In this document: piece after piece, positions 9,370 through 17,944 of the stretch
How the letters are laid out: each line of letters opens with the position of its first letter
How positions within the stretch are numbered: the first letter of the stretch is position 1
Assembly: GCA_013388855.1 (NCBI GenBank)
Contig: JACAEM010000034.1
Span: 124,001-188,000 of the forward strand
Source: Chloroflexota bacterium
GTDB lineage: Bacteria; Chloroflexota; Anaerolineae; Anaerolineales; Villigracilaceae
Reading direction: 5' to 3'
Length of the DNA: 64,000 nucleotides
Made by a program: the position numbers and the translations under genes
The notes under the pieces: model-generated
The model's input: the letters and a program-made list of their open reading frames with translations, nothing else
What the model was told of the DNA's origin: nothing
Database searches by the model: none

Positions 9370-10320
9370 TCATTCCCCTGAATATTTCATCCCAAGCCCT
9401 TCGACCAAATTTTTGATCGTACTCCAATGGACGCGTTCCCACGCAGTCGGGCTGGAATTGGAATTGTGCGGGGCGAGCATGACATTGTCCATCTTCATTA
9501 ACGGACTGTCCAACGGTAGCGGTTCCACCTCGAAGACATCCAGTGCGGCTCCCGCGAGACGTTTGGACTGCAACGCTTCAACCAGGCTTTTCTCCTCGAC
9601 GATGGGTCCGCGGGCAGAGTTGATAAGCACCGCTGTTGGTTTCATCAAGGCGAAGGTATCCGAGTTCATCAGGTGATGGGAAGTGGGATTGAGATCGCAA
9701 TTAATCGAAACAAAGTCGCTGTTTGAGAGCAGAGACGGGAGGCTGGTCATTTCGATGCCGGTCTCGGACACAAAGACGTGGTCGATCTCCACAATGTCCG
9801 TACCGAAGACCTTCATGCCAAAGGCGCGGGCGCGGCGGGTCACGGCTTTACCGATGTTCCCCACACCGATTACACCGAGCGTACATTCACTGAGCGCCCT
9901 GCCGGGAATCTTCTCCCACTTGCCCGATTTCATCTCCCTGTCCATCCAGGGCTGACGGCGGGCGAAGGCGAGCATGTATCCGAGCACGGTGTCGGCAACG
10001 GGGGTGGTGAAGGCGTTCGGGGTGCGTCCGATCTTGATCCCATAACGGAAACAGGCTTCGGCGTCGATGGAATCGATTCCAGTCCCCCACTTGGAGATCA
10101 CTTTGAGGCGCGGAGCACAGGCTTCGATCACGCGCGCGGTGTAGCGGTCATCCCCACAGATCGTCCCATCAAACTGGCCGGCATACTTCAGCAGGTCGGT
10201 TTCCTCCATGCGTTCCTGCACATCGGGGACGAGCAACTCGATGCCGTATTTTTTGAAGACGGGCTTGAAACGATCCACAAATGGGATCATATAAGGGGCG
10301 GTGAAAAGGATGATTGGCAT
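9370..10320 (-). CDS. D-2-hydroxyacid dehydrogenase (SerA-like)
   Basis: A 316-residue NAD-dependent dehydrogenase. GVGNIG (152-157) binds NAD, and the catalytic set is visible as Arg in SARG (235-238), Glu in the FEVEP stretch (263-267) and His in APHNS (284-288). The regulatory ACT domain of true phosphoglycerate dehydrogenases is absent. In a polysaccharide cluster a role with a sugar acid or keto acid is as likely as serine synthesis; this is inference. The gene abuts the sulfatase-like gene upstream (1-bp gap) and the SDR downstream, suggesting one transcript. Confidence 0.82.
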   Translation of the reverse strand: MPIILFTAPYMIPFVDRFKPVFKKYGIELLVPDVQERMEETDLLKYAGQFDGTICGDDRYTARVIEACAPRLKVISKWGTGIDSIDAEACFRYGIKIGRTPNAFTTPVADTVLGYMLAFARRQPWMDREMKSGKWEKIPGRALSECTLGVIGVGNIGKAVTRRARAFGMKVFGTDIVEIDHVFVSETGIEMTSLPSLLSNSDFVSINCDLNPTSHHLMNSDTFALMKPTAVLINSARGPIVEEKSLVEALQSKRLAGAALDVFEVEPLPLDSPLMKMDNVMLAPHNSNSSPTAWERVHWSTIKNLVEGLGMKYSGE

Positions 10321-10321
10321 G

Positions 10322-11860
10322 TTATTGACAGGGATAGGGTACTTCGCTGAAATTATACAACTTCGGCACGGGCGAATAATAACTCACATCGTCAAGCATA
10401 TCATACGCGCCGCCGAAATACTCGTTGAACACGATACGGAATGAATTGACCGGGGAGATCGTCGGGTACAATCCGTCGTCATGCCCGGGCAGGTGATAAG
10501 CGTTCAGAATGAAGAAATGCTGTGGGTTGGGCTGGAGCCAAGGTCCGTGGTCGCCCTGCAAAATAATGACAGGCGGGGGCTGCGTCTCAGATTGGATTGT
10601 GTCGATCATTTCCAGCAGTTTGTTGTTCAGGAAGGTGATATGTTCGGTATAACCGGTTTTGAACTTGTCGGGAGGGTAGTTTTTCTTTTCATTCCAGTAA
10701 TCCGCCGGGTTGGTGAATTCACCGTCGGCGCCAAACACGAACGGCGGGTGCGGCAGGATCAGGTGCACGTACACAAATTGGGGTCCCGGCATTCGCGCCA
10801 CCTCGTCCATGCTGTTGAAAACCAGGAGGTGACGGTCGCGGAAATTCTGACCGTTGATCTGGTCGAGGTCAAGCCAGCCGAGTTCCTGGAGATGACGCGC
10901 TGGCGTCGTTTGCAGGAACAAGGTCTCGAACTCGGTCATGCCGGAGGAAAAGGGTGGAGGCGTGAAAAATACATCCACATCGTCCATCTCGCTCCATGGG
11001 AAACCGTTCGCAAACGAAACTGTCTGATAACCCATGTCCTCCAATTGATAACGCACGGTACTGTATTTTAGCGCGCGCCACAGGCGCGACCGGGCGATGC
11101 TCTCCGGATCATCGAATTTCGGGTCGAGCCTTTGCAGGTAAGACAGGTTCAACGTCGATGCCAGCGACAGTTCGGTGCGCGTGTAATTGCTCTGACTGCA
11201 TCGCGCCACATAGAAGCCGCGCGATTCCAGTTCGCTGATAAACTCGCTGTTGTCGTATCCGAACGCGCTCTTCAACAGATCCTGCCGCGTGTACATATCC
11301 AGGATAAAAAGATAAATGTCGGGCGGATCTGCGGGACGCGTCAATTCCTGCACTGGAGCATTTTCCGCTCCGAGAAAGTGAACGCCTCCCTTCTGGATCC
11401 CGGAACTGATCTGTATCAAGGAAGTGGACACCAGCCCAAGCGCGATCACGTTCAACGGCAGGGTAACCCCGACAAATGAGGAACGAGGACGCGTCGCCCA
11501 GACGACGGATGACACAGCCAGCGTCAGCCAGAGAGCCAGCATCCATGGCATGAAGTTTACCTCCTCCCATCTGTCAATCAGGAGGAGGTAAATATGCCCA
11601 TAAGAGAAGAACAGCGCCAGCCAGAGCGTGGTCAGAAAGGCGGCGCGGTCTCCATCATGCAGGCGGAACCGCAACAAAACGAGCAGAAGCCCTCCTGCCA
11701 GAACAGATACCAAAAGCGGGCGCCAACCCGCCTCCACTTTGACCTGCCCAATATTGAAGGAAAGCAAAGCCAGCACCGGGTATGCGGCGAATACAACGGG
11801 ATACCAGGGATGTGAAAACCATTCCTCCAGGGTTTTCTTCAATCGTTTGAATTCACCCAT
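10322..11860 (-). CDS. Membrane-anchored alkaline-phosphatase-superfamily (sulfatase/LTA-synthase-like) protein
   Basis: 512 residues: about five transmembrane helices in residues 20-155, then an extracytoplasmic domain of the alkaline phosphatase superfamily. LDMYTR (187-192) supplies the first metal-binding Asp, NYTRTELS (225-232) the region of the Thr/Ser nucleophile, and a GDHGPW stretch near residue 435 the distal Asp-His metal ligands. This arrangement resembles LtaS and phosphoethanolamine/phosphoglycerol transferases rather than secreted sulfatases. It may transfer a phospho-group onto glycan, or hydrolyse an ester outside the cell. It overlaps the start side of the cytidylyltransferase gene by 8 bp. 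Confidence 0.78.
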   Translation of the reverse strand: MGEFKRLKKTLEEWFSHPWYPVVFAAYPVLALLSFNIGQVKVEAGWRPLLVSVLAGGLLLVLLRFRLHDGDRAAFLTTLWLALFFSYGHIYLLLIDRWEEVNFMPWMLALWLTLAVSSVVWATRPRSSFVGVTLPLNVIALGLVSTSLIQISSGIQKGGVHFLGAENAPVQELTRPADPPDIYLFILDMYTRQDLLKSAFGYDNSEFISELESRGFYVARCSQSNYTRTELSLASTLNLSYLQRLDPKFDDPESIARSRLWRALKYSTVRYQLEDMGYQTVSFANGFPWSEMDDVDVFFTPPPFSSGMTEFETLFLQTTPARHLQELGWLDLDQINGQNFRDRHLLVFNSMDEVARMPGPQFVYVHLILPHPPFVFGADGEFTNPADYWNEKKNYPPDKFKTGYTEHITFLNNKLLEMIDTIQSETQPPPVIILQGDHGPWLQPNPQHFFILNAYHLPGHDDGLYPTISPVNSFRIVFNEYFGGAYDMLDDVSYYSPVPKLYNFSEVPYPCQ

Positions 11861-12527
11861 TCTTTAGTTTTCGGCTCAAAAGGAAATCGGTGATCGCAAA
11901 ATCGAGTTCTTCGTCGATATCCCAGGCTTCTTCGGCATCGATCTCGAACATCAACGGGTGGTCGCTGATACGGTGCCGCTTCGCGGCAAGGTTGGCGCGG
12001 TTGAAAATGTAGATACAGGAGTTTTCCTCGTACACGGGCGGCAAATCCTGTGTCTGGATCAATTCATGCGGGTTGTGGTTGATGGCATTGCCGTCTTTAT
12101 CGTAGAGACGAGTCTGGAGACGCGTCACCGAAAAGAGCGAGTCGCGGGTTGGGTATCCGGCGAGGAAGGTTTGAATCGCGAGCGAAACAGTTTCCGGCTT
12201 GAGCAGGGGATTCGTGCTGTGTGTCTGCAAATAGAAGTCGGCGGGAAATTGTTCCGTATCGTGTAAAAGTATCTCGTTCATGGGAACGTCATCCGCCCGT
12301 AAATGTCTGGGGCGGTCGATGATCTTCACCTGTGGAAAATACCGGCGCAGACCATCCATTATGGGTTCGGAATCCGTATCCACAACGATTTCAGCGACCT
12401 CAGGAACCGCAAGCAGTGTCTCAATAATGTGGTGATACAGCGGTTTGCCCGCCAAAGGACGAAAATTTTTTCCCGGTACACGCTGTGAGTGGTGGCGCAT
12501 AGGGACAAGGGCGATTAGTTTGGTCAT
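11853..12527 (-). CDS. Acylneuraminate cytidylyltransferase family protein
   Basis: A 224-residue single-domain CMP-sugar synthetase of the NeuA/KdsB fold, activating a nonulosonic or related acid with CTP. The nucleotide loop is a variant, RHHSQRVPGKN (11-21) in place of the usual RGGSKGIPRKN, but it keeps the Arg-x-Pro-Gly-Lys core. QTHSTNPLL replaces the more usual QPTSPLR, and DIDEE near the C-terminus fits the metal site. The variant loop makes the exact acid uncertain. It is the first gene after the terminator at 12556, and its end overlaps the membrane phosphatase-like gene. It is one of three cytidylyltransferase-like proteins in the window. Confidence 0.8.
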   Translation of the reverse strand: MTKLIALVPMRHHSQRVPGKNFRPLAGKPLYHHIIETLLAVPEVAEIVVDTDSEPIMDGLRRYFPQVKIIDRPRHLRADDVPMNEILLHDTEQFPADFYLQTHSTNPLLKPETVSLAIQTFLAGYPTRDSLFSVTRLQTRLYDKDGNAINHNPHELIQTQDLPPVYEENSCIYIFNRANLAAKRHRISDHPLMFEIDAEEAWDIDEELDFAITDFLLSRKLKNG

Positions 12528-12555
12528 AGGGCATTGATTATACCGAATCGACCCG

Positions 12556-12584
12556 CAAAAAATCCCGGCAAAAATCGCCGGGAT
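12556..12584 (-). terminator. Rho-independent terminator after the Tat sulfatase gene
   Basis: A perfect 8-bp stem (ATCCCGGC, 12562-12569, paired with 12577-12584) with a 7-nt loop, followed in the minus direction by a run of six T. It lies between the stop of the sulfatase-like gene at 12591 and the start of the cytidylyltransferase, so it separates two transcription units. Confidence 0.8.
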
Positions 12585-12590
12585 ATGTGT

Positions 12591-14138
12591 TCACTTCAGA
12601 TATGGTCTATCCACTTCCTTGACTTTTGCAAGCAATTCATCCCGAAGTTCCTGCGCGACCTTCGAAGCGGAATCGTAAATATCCGTCAATTCCTCCGGGT
12701 CGTTCTCAAGGTCATATAACTCAAAGACGGCATCCGCGCCAAGTTGTTTATAACCGAGGTAGGCGGTCAGTTTATACCTACCCTTGACCAGCATGACCGT
12801 TGCAGGGTTGAGTGGGCCGGTCTTATCGCTTTTAGTGGCTTCCACTGCGTAGATGCTGCGATCCGGCGAGGGCGTTGTCCCGGAAAACGGCGGGAGGACC
12901 TCACCTTCGACCCAAGCGGGAATCTCCTGACCGGTTACCTTTAACAAGGTGGGCAACACGTCCACGGCGCTGGTTGGAGTATATACGTCGCGGCGTTCCC
13001 TTTGACCGGGTTCCACGATCACAAGAGGAATCTGTATAACCGGCTGGTACAACACCGGCGTCCTATGGCCAAAGATGCCCCTTTCGAACAGTTCGCCATG
13101 ATCGGAAGTGAAAACAAACCACGTATTTTCAAGCGCGCCGTTCTTCTCCAGAGTGTCGTAGAGGCGGCCGAACTCAGAATCGGCGTATAAAATGAATTCA
13201 TCGTAATCGCGCCTCTCTTTCGCCTGATACTCGAAATCCTGGGGCTTGTCGATGCCGCCGCCAAAGGGAAGACGCCTGGGTTTTTCGATGTAATGCCTGA
13301 TTCCATCGCCCTTGAACGCGTCCACAAATTCATGACGGGTATTATAGGGGCGGTGAGGCGGCAGATAATGGAAATATCCCAAAAATGGGTTGCGGATCGT
13401 CTCGATTTGGGACAACATCCAGTTGATGCCATCCTCCAAAATGAAATAATCATCTTCACCGGTATGAGGCAGTCCCCGGGGAAAATCGTCTGCGTAACTG
13501 TTCACAATGCTCTGGCGATACAGGTCGTAAAGCGGGGCAAAGAAGAGGGAATATGTTGATCCTTTTTCTCCTTCCTCCACCATTCTGTCCCAACTCAATG
13601 GGGCGATATCCCCATCGTTGGGGAACAATCTGTCGAACGACAGGTTGTTGGCAATGAACAGGTCTTTCTGCTTCTCGATAAAGTCCATATCAGGCGCGAA
13701 CTGGTCGAAGAACCGGTACACATTTGTGTTATGGGAATAACCAAGACGGTAATATTGGTCGAACAAATTGAAGATGTTATTCCTCTCCCGTCCCTCGATC
13801 ACCGTACCCAGTTCGTTGATTGCTCGGTGCGTCCAGGGATAAGTGCCAGTCAGGAGGGAGGCGGTTCCGGGAGTCGTCCAATTCCCGCCGGAATAATGAT
13901 TATGGTAGACGGTCGCCTTTTCCGCAACCCTGGCAAGATTGGGCATCGTGTCACGCGGATACCCATAAAGCGAAATATTTTTCGCAGATAACGTGTCAAA
14001 CAACACGATAATCACATTCTGCACATTTTGATCCTGCTGGATCCGTTCGGGCTCCTGAAGGAATCTCGACACATAAAGACTTGGCGGCAACAACGCCATC
14101 ATCTTCAGGAATTCTCTTCTACTGATCGATCTGTTCAT
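12591..14138 (-). CDS. Tat-exported sulfatase-family hydrolase with Thr at the nucleophile position
   Basis: A 515-residue secreted or anchored sulfatase-fold enzyme. The N-terminus has a twin-arginine signal (SRREFLK, 6-12) followed by a hydrophobic stretch. FDT (47-49) gives the first metal ligand and SDHGE (about 347-351) the distal ones. At the position of the formylglycine site C-x-P-S-R it reads T-T-P-G-T (88-92), followed by ASLLTG, so neither the Cys/Ser precursor of formylglycine nor the Arg is present. It is therefore unlikely to be a classical sulfatase; phosphoesterase or phosphotransferase activity is more plausible. A terminator follows directly. Confidence 0.83.
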   Translation of the reverse strand: MNRSISRREFLKMMALLPPSLYVSRFLQEPERIQQDQNVQNVIIVLFDTLSAKNISLYGYPRDTMPNLARVAEKATVYHNHYSGGNWTTPGTASLLTGTYPWTHRAINELGTVIEGRERNNIFNLFDQYYRLGYSHNTNVYRFFDQFAPDMDFIEKQKDLFIANNLSFDRLFPNDGDIAPLSWDRMVEEGEKGSTYSLFFAPLYDLYRQSIVNSYADDFPRGLPHTGEDDYFILEDGINWMLSQIETIRNPFLGYFHYLPPHRPYNTRHEFVDAFKGDGIRHYIEKPRRLPFGGGIDKPQDFEYQAKERRDYDEFILYADSEFGRLYDTLEKNGALENTWFVFTSDHGELFERGIFGHRTPVLYQPVIQIPLVIVEPGQRERRDVYTPTSAVDVLPTLLKVTGQEIPAWVEGEVLPPFSGTTPSPDRSIYAVEATKSDKTGPLNPATVMLVKGRYKLTAYLGYKQLGADAVFELYDLENDPEELTDIYDSASKVAQELRDELLAKVKEVDRPYLK

Positions 14139-14150
14139 GCACTCCTCAAC

Positions 14151-14744
14151 TCACGCACGGATATTCCGCACGACCAGCACTACGGCACCCACAACATCAA
14201 ATAAAAGATAAAAGGAGGAAAGAATCGCAAGCCGGTCAAAAATCTCGATGGATGCTCTCTGCGCCTTCTCAGACCGTACCAGCAAAATAACCGGCACCGT
14301 TACTGTGAGCGCCGTCACCAGAAACATCCCACCCCACATCAGGCGCAGCGGATGCCCGCTCTCGACGAGAAATTTCGCCACCCAACCGGGCAGGGGATAT
14401 CCGTTCAAGGAGTATGATTGGATCAGAATGGCCCAAACGGCAAGGATCAGGTACAGGACGCCAAGCAGACCCAGCCGTTTTTCAGCGCTCCAACCTTTCG
14501 GCATAAACAAGCCCGTCAGCACCAGGATCAGGAACATTCCAAACGTCTCGAAGAACGCAAAGACCATGGCATACGACAACAACCCGACCGCGTCCCAGGT
14601 ATTTGTCCGTTCCGCTACCCAAGAAAAGTCCCTGAATGCCATGAGAATGGTCCACACATGGATCGGGAACGCGCAGACCATGAAGAGTTGAAACAGACTC
14701 CTGCGTGTGTACGCACGGGTGAAAAAGGGAAAACGATATAACAT
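14151..14744 (-). CDS. Multi-pass membrane protein, function unknown
   Basis: A 197-residue protein with about five or six hydrophobic helices. I recognise no family; the ends are rich in Arg and the loops are short. It lies 12 bp upstream of the Tat-exported phosphatase-like gene, in the same direction, and so is probably co-transcribed with it. A likely extended -10 promoter lies 34 bp upstream. It may support the exported enzyme or form part of a membrane assembly, but nothing in the sequence demonstrates this. Confidence 0.6.
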   Translation of the reverse strand: MLYRFPFFTRAYTRRSLFQLFMVCAFPIHVWTILMAFRDFSWVAERTNTWDAVGLLSYAMVFAFFETFGMFLILVLTGLFMPKGWSAEKRLGLLGVLYLILAVWAILIQSYSLNGYPLPGWVAKFLVESGHPLRLMWGGMFLVTALTVTVPVILLVRSEKAQRASIEIFDRLAILSSFYLLFDVVGAVVLVVRNIRA

Positions 14745-14777
14745 ATCAACCAGATTTCTCTACAAAAATTTTTGGGA

Positions 14778-14786
14778 AGTATACCA
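14778..14786 (-). promoter_or_regulatory. Candidate extended -10 promoter for the 14151-14744 gene
   Basis: On the minus strand the 9 bases read TGGTATACT, a TG-n extended -10 with a 5/6 TATAAT match. The start codon follows about 34 bp later. No -35 box at normal spacing was found; a TTGTTA lies too close. Treat as suggestive. Confidence 0.3.
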
Positions 14787-14867
14787 TCATGGAATAACAA
14801 GCCGCTTCTGTCTCAACCGCAGACTGTTCCCGTCAAACGGACATCACCTTACATCCCCGCCATCGAC

Positions 14868-15335
14868 TTACTCCAACTGCTTGACCATGTTCAAACTGGA
14901 AACTTCATAGCCAATGCTTTCGTACAAATTCCTCGCCACCATGTTGTAACCGAATACATGCAAACCAAGCGACTTCAACCCCAGTTCACGCGCCTTCTCT
15001 TCGACCAGAAGCATGATCTTTTTGCCATACCCCTTCCCGCGAAATTCCTTCTTGACTTCCACGTCGAAAATAAAACCGTTCTTTATGGGATTATCAAGGT
15101 TGGCTTTCAACCAGATGATACCCACAGCTTGATTGCCTGCATACAGGGTAAAAAGATGGTGATCCTTTGTCTGCAAACCCTGCGGTAGAAGTCTTGCGGT
15201 CTCTTTGCGCGATCTTTCCAGCGCATCGGATGCATCCCAATACCCCGCACGGACATTGTCCGCGGCATATTCAGGGATCAGGCGTTCCAGAAATGCGTCA
15301 AACTCAGACTGGGTCATGGGAGTTAATTGGATCAT
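14868..15335 (-). CDS. GNAT family N-acetyltransferase
   Basis: A 155-residue GCN5-related acetyltransferase. Motif A, binding the acetyl-CoA pyrophosphate, is RGKGYGK (99-105), preceded by the IFDVEV strand and followed by the usual NLYESIGYE segment. Such enzymes N-acetylate amino sugars in nonulosonic acid pathways (PseH-like), but also acetylate many other amines, so the substrate is open. The ATG at 15335 is used; a second ATG six codons later is possible. A GT2 gene lies 18 bp upstream, and an intergenic stretch of about 120 bp separates it from the membrane gene downstream. Confidence 0.8.
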   Translation of the reverse strand: MIQLTPMTQSEFDAFLERLIPEYAADNVRAGYWDASDALERSRKETARLLPQGLQTKDHHLFTLYAGNQAVGIIWLKANLDNPIKNGFIFDVEVKKEFRGKGYGKKIMLLVEEKARELGLKSLGLHVFGYNMVARNLYESIGYEVSSLNMVKQLE

Positions 15336-15353
15336 GGGGGTGATTATCCTCTG

Positions 15354-16289
15354 CTATTCGTCATTATACTGAATCGGCTGAATGTCCCTTTTCTTTCCAC
15401 CTTTCTTCTTTCGTTCTCTCGCATAATAAAATGTCTCCCTCAATTGCGGTGTGATGAGGCTGGTCTCGCGGTGTCCCATGCGAGTCCCGTGGAATTGCAT
15501 AAAGCGGAACCAGAAAATCGAAACGATGTTCTTCCACAGGGCCCGCTCACGTGCGGCGTGCCATAAATCGCTGAAAATATTTGTAGCGGTCAATCGCAGA
15601 AAATCATAGAAATTGAAATGGGCTTCCGGGTAGATTCTCCGCAAAGCCATCGCTTCGCGGCGGTAGCGATTATAGACGCCGCGCGGTGTTTCGTCATGCA
15701 CGTGGATGATCTCCGCCTCGGCGACATACGAAATGGCATACCCCTGATCCTTCGCCCACTTCGCCCACGCCAGATCCTCCAGCCCGGTCAACGTTTCATC
15801 GTAGGGGTTCTTCTCCCATAAACTGCGTCGAATCGCAGCATTGGCATTGTTGCAAAAAGCGGTTTCCTGCTGTGGCTTGCTGACATCGGGATACCACTGG
15901 TGGAAAATCTGTTGTTCCGAAAACCTGGCGAATTCAGGTCCGCGTTGTTTGCCATAGGTGAGCGCAACCTGTTCATTTTCAAATGGACGCAGCAAGGTCT
16001 CCAGCCAGTCAGGATAGACAGGATAGACGTGCGCGCTGGCAATGACAACCAGTTCCCGCGTCGCGGCCCGGACCCCGAAATTGAGCGAGCGCCCGAACGT
16101 AAACTCCGCTGAGGGGATGCGCACGATATGCGCGCCAAACGATTCAGCAACGGAGACCGTTCCATCACTCGAGCCGGAATCGACGAGGATGATTTCCACA
16201 TCTGTGAGCGTCTGCTGGCGAATCCCCTCCAGCAGGCGCCCGATGTGTTTCTCTTCGTTATAGGCGCGGATGACGATGGAGCAATTCAT
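15354..16289 (-). CDS. GT2 family glycosyltransferase
   Basis: A 311-residue GT-A enzyme. The opening strand VIRAYNEE (6-13) and DSGSSDGT are diagnostic, and in place of DxD there is a SAHVYP segment; GLEDLAWAKW is the typical acidic ED motif of rhamnosyl- and related GT2 enzymes. The C-terminus is strongly basic and probably peripheral to the membrane. ATG 16289 (MNCSIV) is chosen over a TTG three codons earlier. A sulfotransferase lies 43 bp upstream. The sugar transferred is unknown. Confidence 0.88.
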   Translation of the reverse strand: MNCSIVIRAYNEEKHIGRLLEGIRQQTLTDVEIILVDSGSSDGTVSVAESFGAHIVRIPSAEFTFGRSLNFGVRAATRELVVIASAHVYPVYPDWLETLLRPFENEQVALTYGKQRGPEFARFSEQQIFHQWYPDVSKPQQETAFCNNANAAIRRSLWEKNPYDETLTGLEDLAWAKWAKDQGYAISYVAEAEIIHVHDETPRGVYNRYRREAMALRRIYPEAHFNFYDFLRLTATNIFSDLWHAARERALWKNIVSIFWFRFMQFHGTRMGHRETSLITPQLRETFYYARERKKKGGKKRDIQPIQYNDE

Positions 16290-16332
16290 ACTTGACAAGC
16301 AACAGTTGGGATTTGGCGTCTGGAATTATCAC

Positions 16333-17208
16333 TTACCAATCCCCGTCTTTTTCATAACCGAGTTTCACAAGCAAATCTCCTGTCACCTCTTTGAATATTT
16401 TCTTATGTTCCTCCTTGAAATGCTTCTTCCACTCGCCGGTCTTCCCGGAACGGAAGGTGGGGGAACGCTTGGGGTTGATGGAAGCTTCGAGAGAACCGAG
16501 AATCAACTCTCGGGGAGTTTGAAGCGATACGCGGCTGAGGAGGTGCTCCATGATACAGGTCAATGCCGAGGCGCGGTCGTTGATCAAATCTTCAAAATGG
16601 ATTGCCAGTACTTCATCACGGTCAAGCCAGCCGAGATAGGGAGCGAAGCGCGCCGCGATGTCGGGAAATTCCACCCCTGCATCGGGTCGTCCCAGAATGC
16701 TGACTTTGAGCCGCGCGTCGAAATCGGGCAGGGATTGGTAGTAGTCGTGATGAATGTGACGCGCTTCCATGTCGGTGACATAAAAAACGTGCGAGACGAC
16801 CACATCGCGCGGATCGCGGAAGATAAAATATGGAACGAACCTTGGTAAACCATCCGTTGAGGACAGGCATACGCGTTTGACTGCTTCCTCACGTGCGAAC
16901 AAATGCGCGGAGGCAATGTCGCCGGATTGGAGCGAATCGAGCCATTGGATGGCCTGCTCTGGAGAACGTTTGACACCGCTCTCTCCTTCATATTCGGCAT
17001 AAAAAGAATGCAGGCGTTTCGAAAATGGCGCAATGGCGGAAAAGCCGAGTAGAATTTGGTCCAGCAAATGTGTGCCGCTCTTCGGGAAGGAAATGCCAAG
17101 CAAAACAGGCCAGCCTCCCTTCGGAACTGGCATGGACATAAAACGGATGCGTTGAGTCAGCTTTTCGGTTTGGTAGATGATGCTGCGGGCAGTGGATTTC
17201 AAGGACAT
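16333..17208 (-). CDS. Sulfotransferase domain protein
   Basis: A 291-residue sulfotransferase. FPKSGTHL (41-48) is the 5'-PAPS loop and RDPRDVVVS (131-139) the 3'-phosphate site, with FRSGKTGEW near the C-terminus completing the classical Sulfotransfer_1 pattern (the RxGxxGxW element). It is clearly related to the protein at 22142-22996, which matches it from the RDPRD motif to the last residues (GYEKDGDW against GYEKDNDW). It is the first gene of its minus-strand run, divergent from the acyltransferase at 17298. Acceptor unknown; a polysaccharide or lipid glycan hydroxyl is likely. Confidence 0.88.
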   Translation of the reverse strand: MSLKSTARSIIYQTEKLTQRIRFMSMPVPKGGWPVLLGISFPKSGTHLLDQILLGFSAIAPFSKRLHSFYAEYEGESGVKRSPEQAIQWLDSLQSGDIASAHLFAREEAVKRVCLSSTDGLPRFVPYFIFRDPRDVVVSHVFYVTDMEARHIHHDYYQSLPDFDARLKVSILGRPDAGVEFPDIAARFAPYLGWLDRDEVLAIHFEDLINDRASALTCIMEHLLSRVSLQTPRELILGSLEASINPKRSPTFRSGKTGEWKKHFKEEHKKIFKEVTGDLLVKLGYEKDGDW

Positions 17209-17297
17209 AAGAGTATTTAACCACAGATTTCACATCCGCTACGCCACTCATCAGACACAAGCCGGTACTTTGTATTTACCAAAGGAAGCAAAATGAT

Positions 17298-17888
17298 ATG
17301 ACCATCTTTAACACGCCAATCCTCAGCGGAATCTTTCACATCCTTGCCAGGCTCATCATGAGAGTGCTCGGCTGGCGCGTGGAGGGAAAACTCCCCGGCC
17401 TGCCGAAATTCGTTTTGATTGGAGCGCCTCACACTTCCAACTGGGACTTTTTGCTGTTTCTCGGGATCATCTTCACCCTGCGGGCGAACGTCCGTTTCAT
17501 GGGCAAGGCGGAATTGTTCCGGTCTCCAATCGGCTTTTTCTTCCGCTACTGCGGCGGCGTCCCCGTGGACCGGAAAAAGTCGACGGGTCTGGTCGACCAG
17601 ATGGTGGATGCCGCCAACAAAGCGGATCGTTTCATCCTGACCATCGCCCCCGAAGGGACGCGTCACCACGTGGCAGAATGGAAGCGCGGCTTCTATCACA
17701 TCGCCAAGGGCGCCGGGATTCCCATCGTCATGGCAGTCGTGGATGGCAAACATAAGACCGTCCATATTCGGGAGCAGGTGTTCCAGCCAACGGATGATAT
17801 CGAAGCGGACATGAAATCCATTCAAGAGTTTTTCGCAGGAGTGGTGGGAATCAATCCACGCAGGAAGTATATTACACTGAAAAGTTGA
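17298..17888 (+). CDS. Lysophospholipid acyltransferase (PlsC-like) family protein
   Basis: A 196-residue acyltransferase that would move an acyl chain onto a glycerolipid or other membrane acceptor. The HxxxxD catalytic motif is HTSNWD (45-50) and the acceptor-binding EGTR motif is at 119-122. It is short for the family, like the 'small' PlsC-like proteins found outside core phospholipid synthesis. An AAGGAA ribosome site precedes it. A three-base reading (ATG ATA TGA) overlaps the start codon, probably by chance. It opens the only plus-strand run in the window and is followed by the MerR regulator, but belongs to no obvious common pathway with it. Confidence 0.82.
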   Translation: MTIFNTPILSGIFHILARLIMRVLGWRVEGKLPGLPKFVLIGAPHTSNWDFLLFLGIIFTLRANVRFMGKAELFRSPIGFFFRYCGGVPVDRKKSTGLVDQMVDAANKADRFILTIAPEGTRHHVAEWKRGFYHIAKGAGIPIVMAVVDGKHKTVHIREQVFQPTDDIEADMKSIQEFFAGVVGINPRRKYITLKS

Positions 17889-17907
17889 GTAAATTCAAAA
17901 TTGGGGC

Positions 17908-17938
17908 TTGACTTAGAGCACACTCTAAGATGTAAACT
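17908..17938 (+). promoter_or_regulatory. MerR-type promoter and operator with 19-bp spacer
   Basis: TTGACT (17908-17913) and TAAACT (17933-17938) are separated by 19 bp, the long spacer characteristic of promoters activated by MerR-family proteins. The spacer contains a dyad, CTTAGAG (17912-17918) against CTCTAAG (17923-17929), centred between the boxes, as in SoxR- or NmlR/AdhR-like operators. The regulator gene begins only 7 bp after the -10, so the MerR protein very likely controls its own transcription, and possibly the two downstream reductases. Confidence 0.8.
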
Positions 17939-17944
17939 AGGGGC

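Noticed and set aside
17293-17301. A two-codon upstream frame (ATG ATA TGA) overlapping the acyltransferase start
   Set aside because: Too short to distinguish from chance; no further evidence of a regulatory role.
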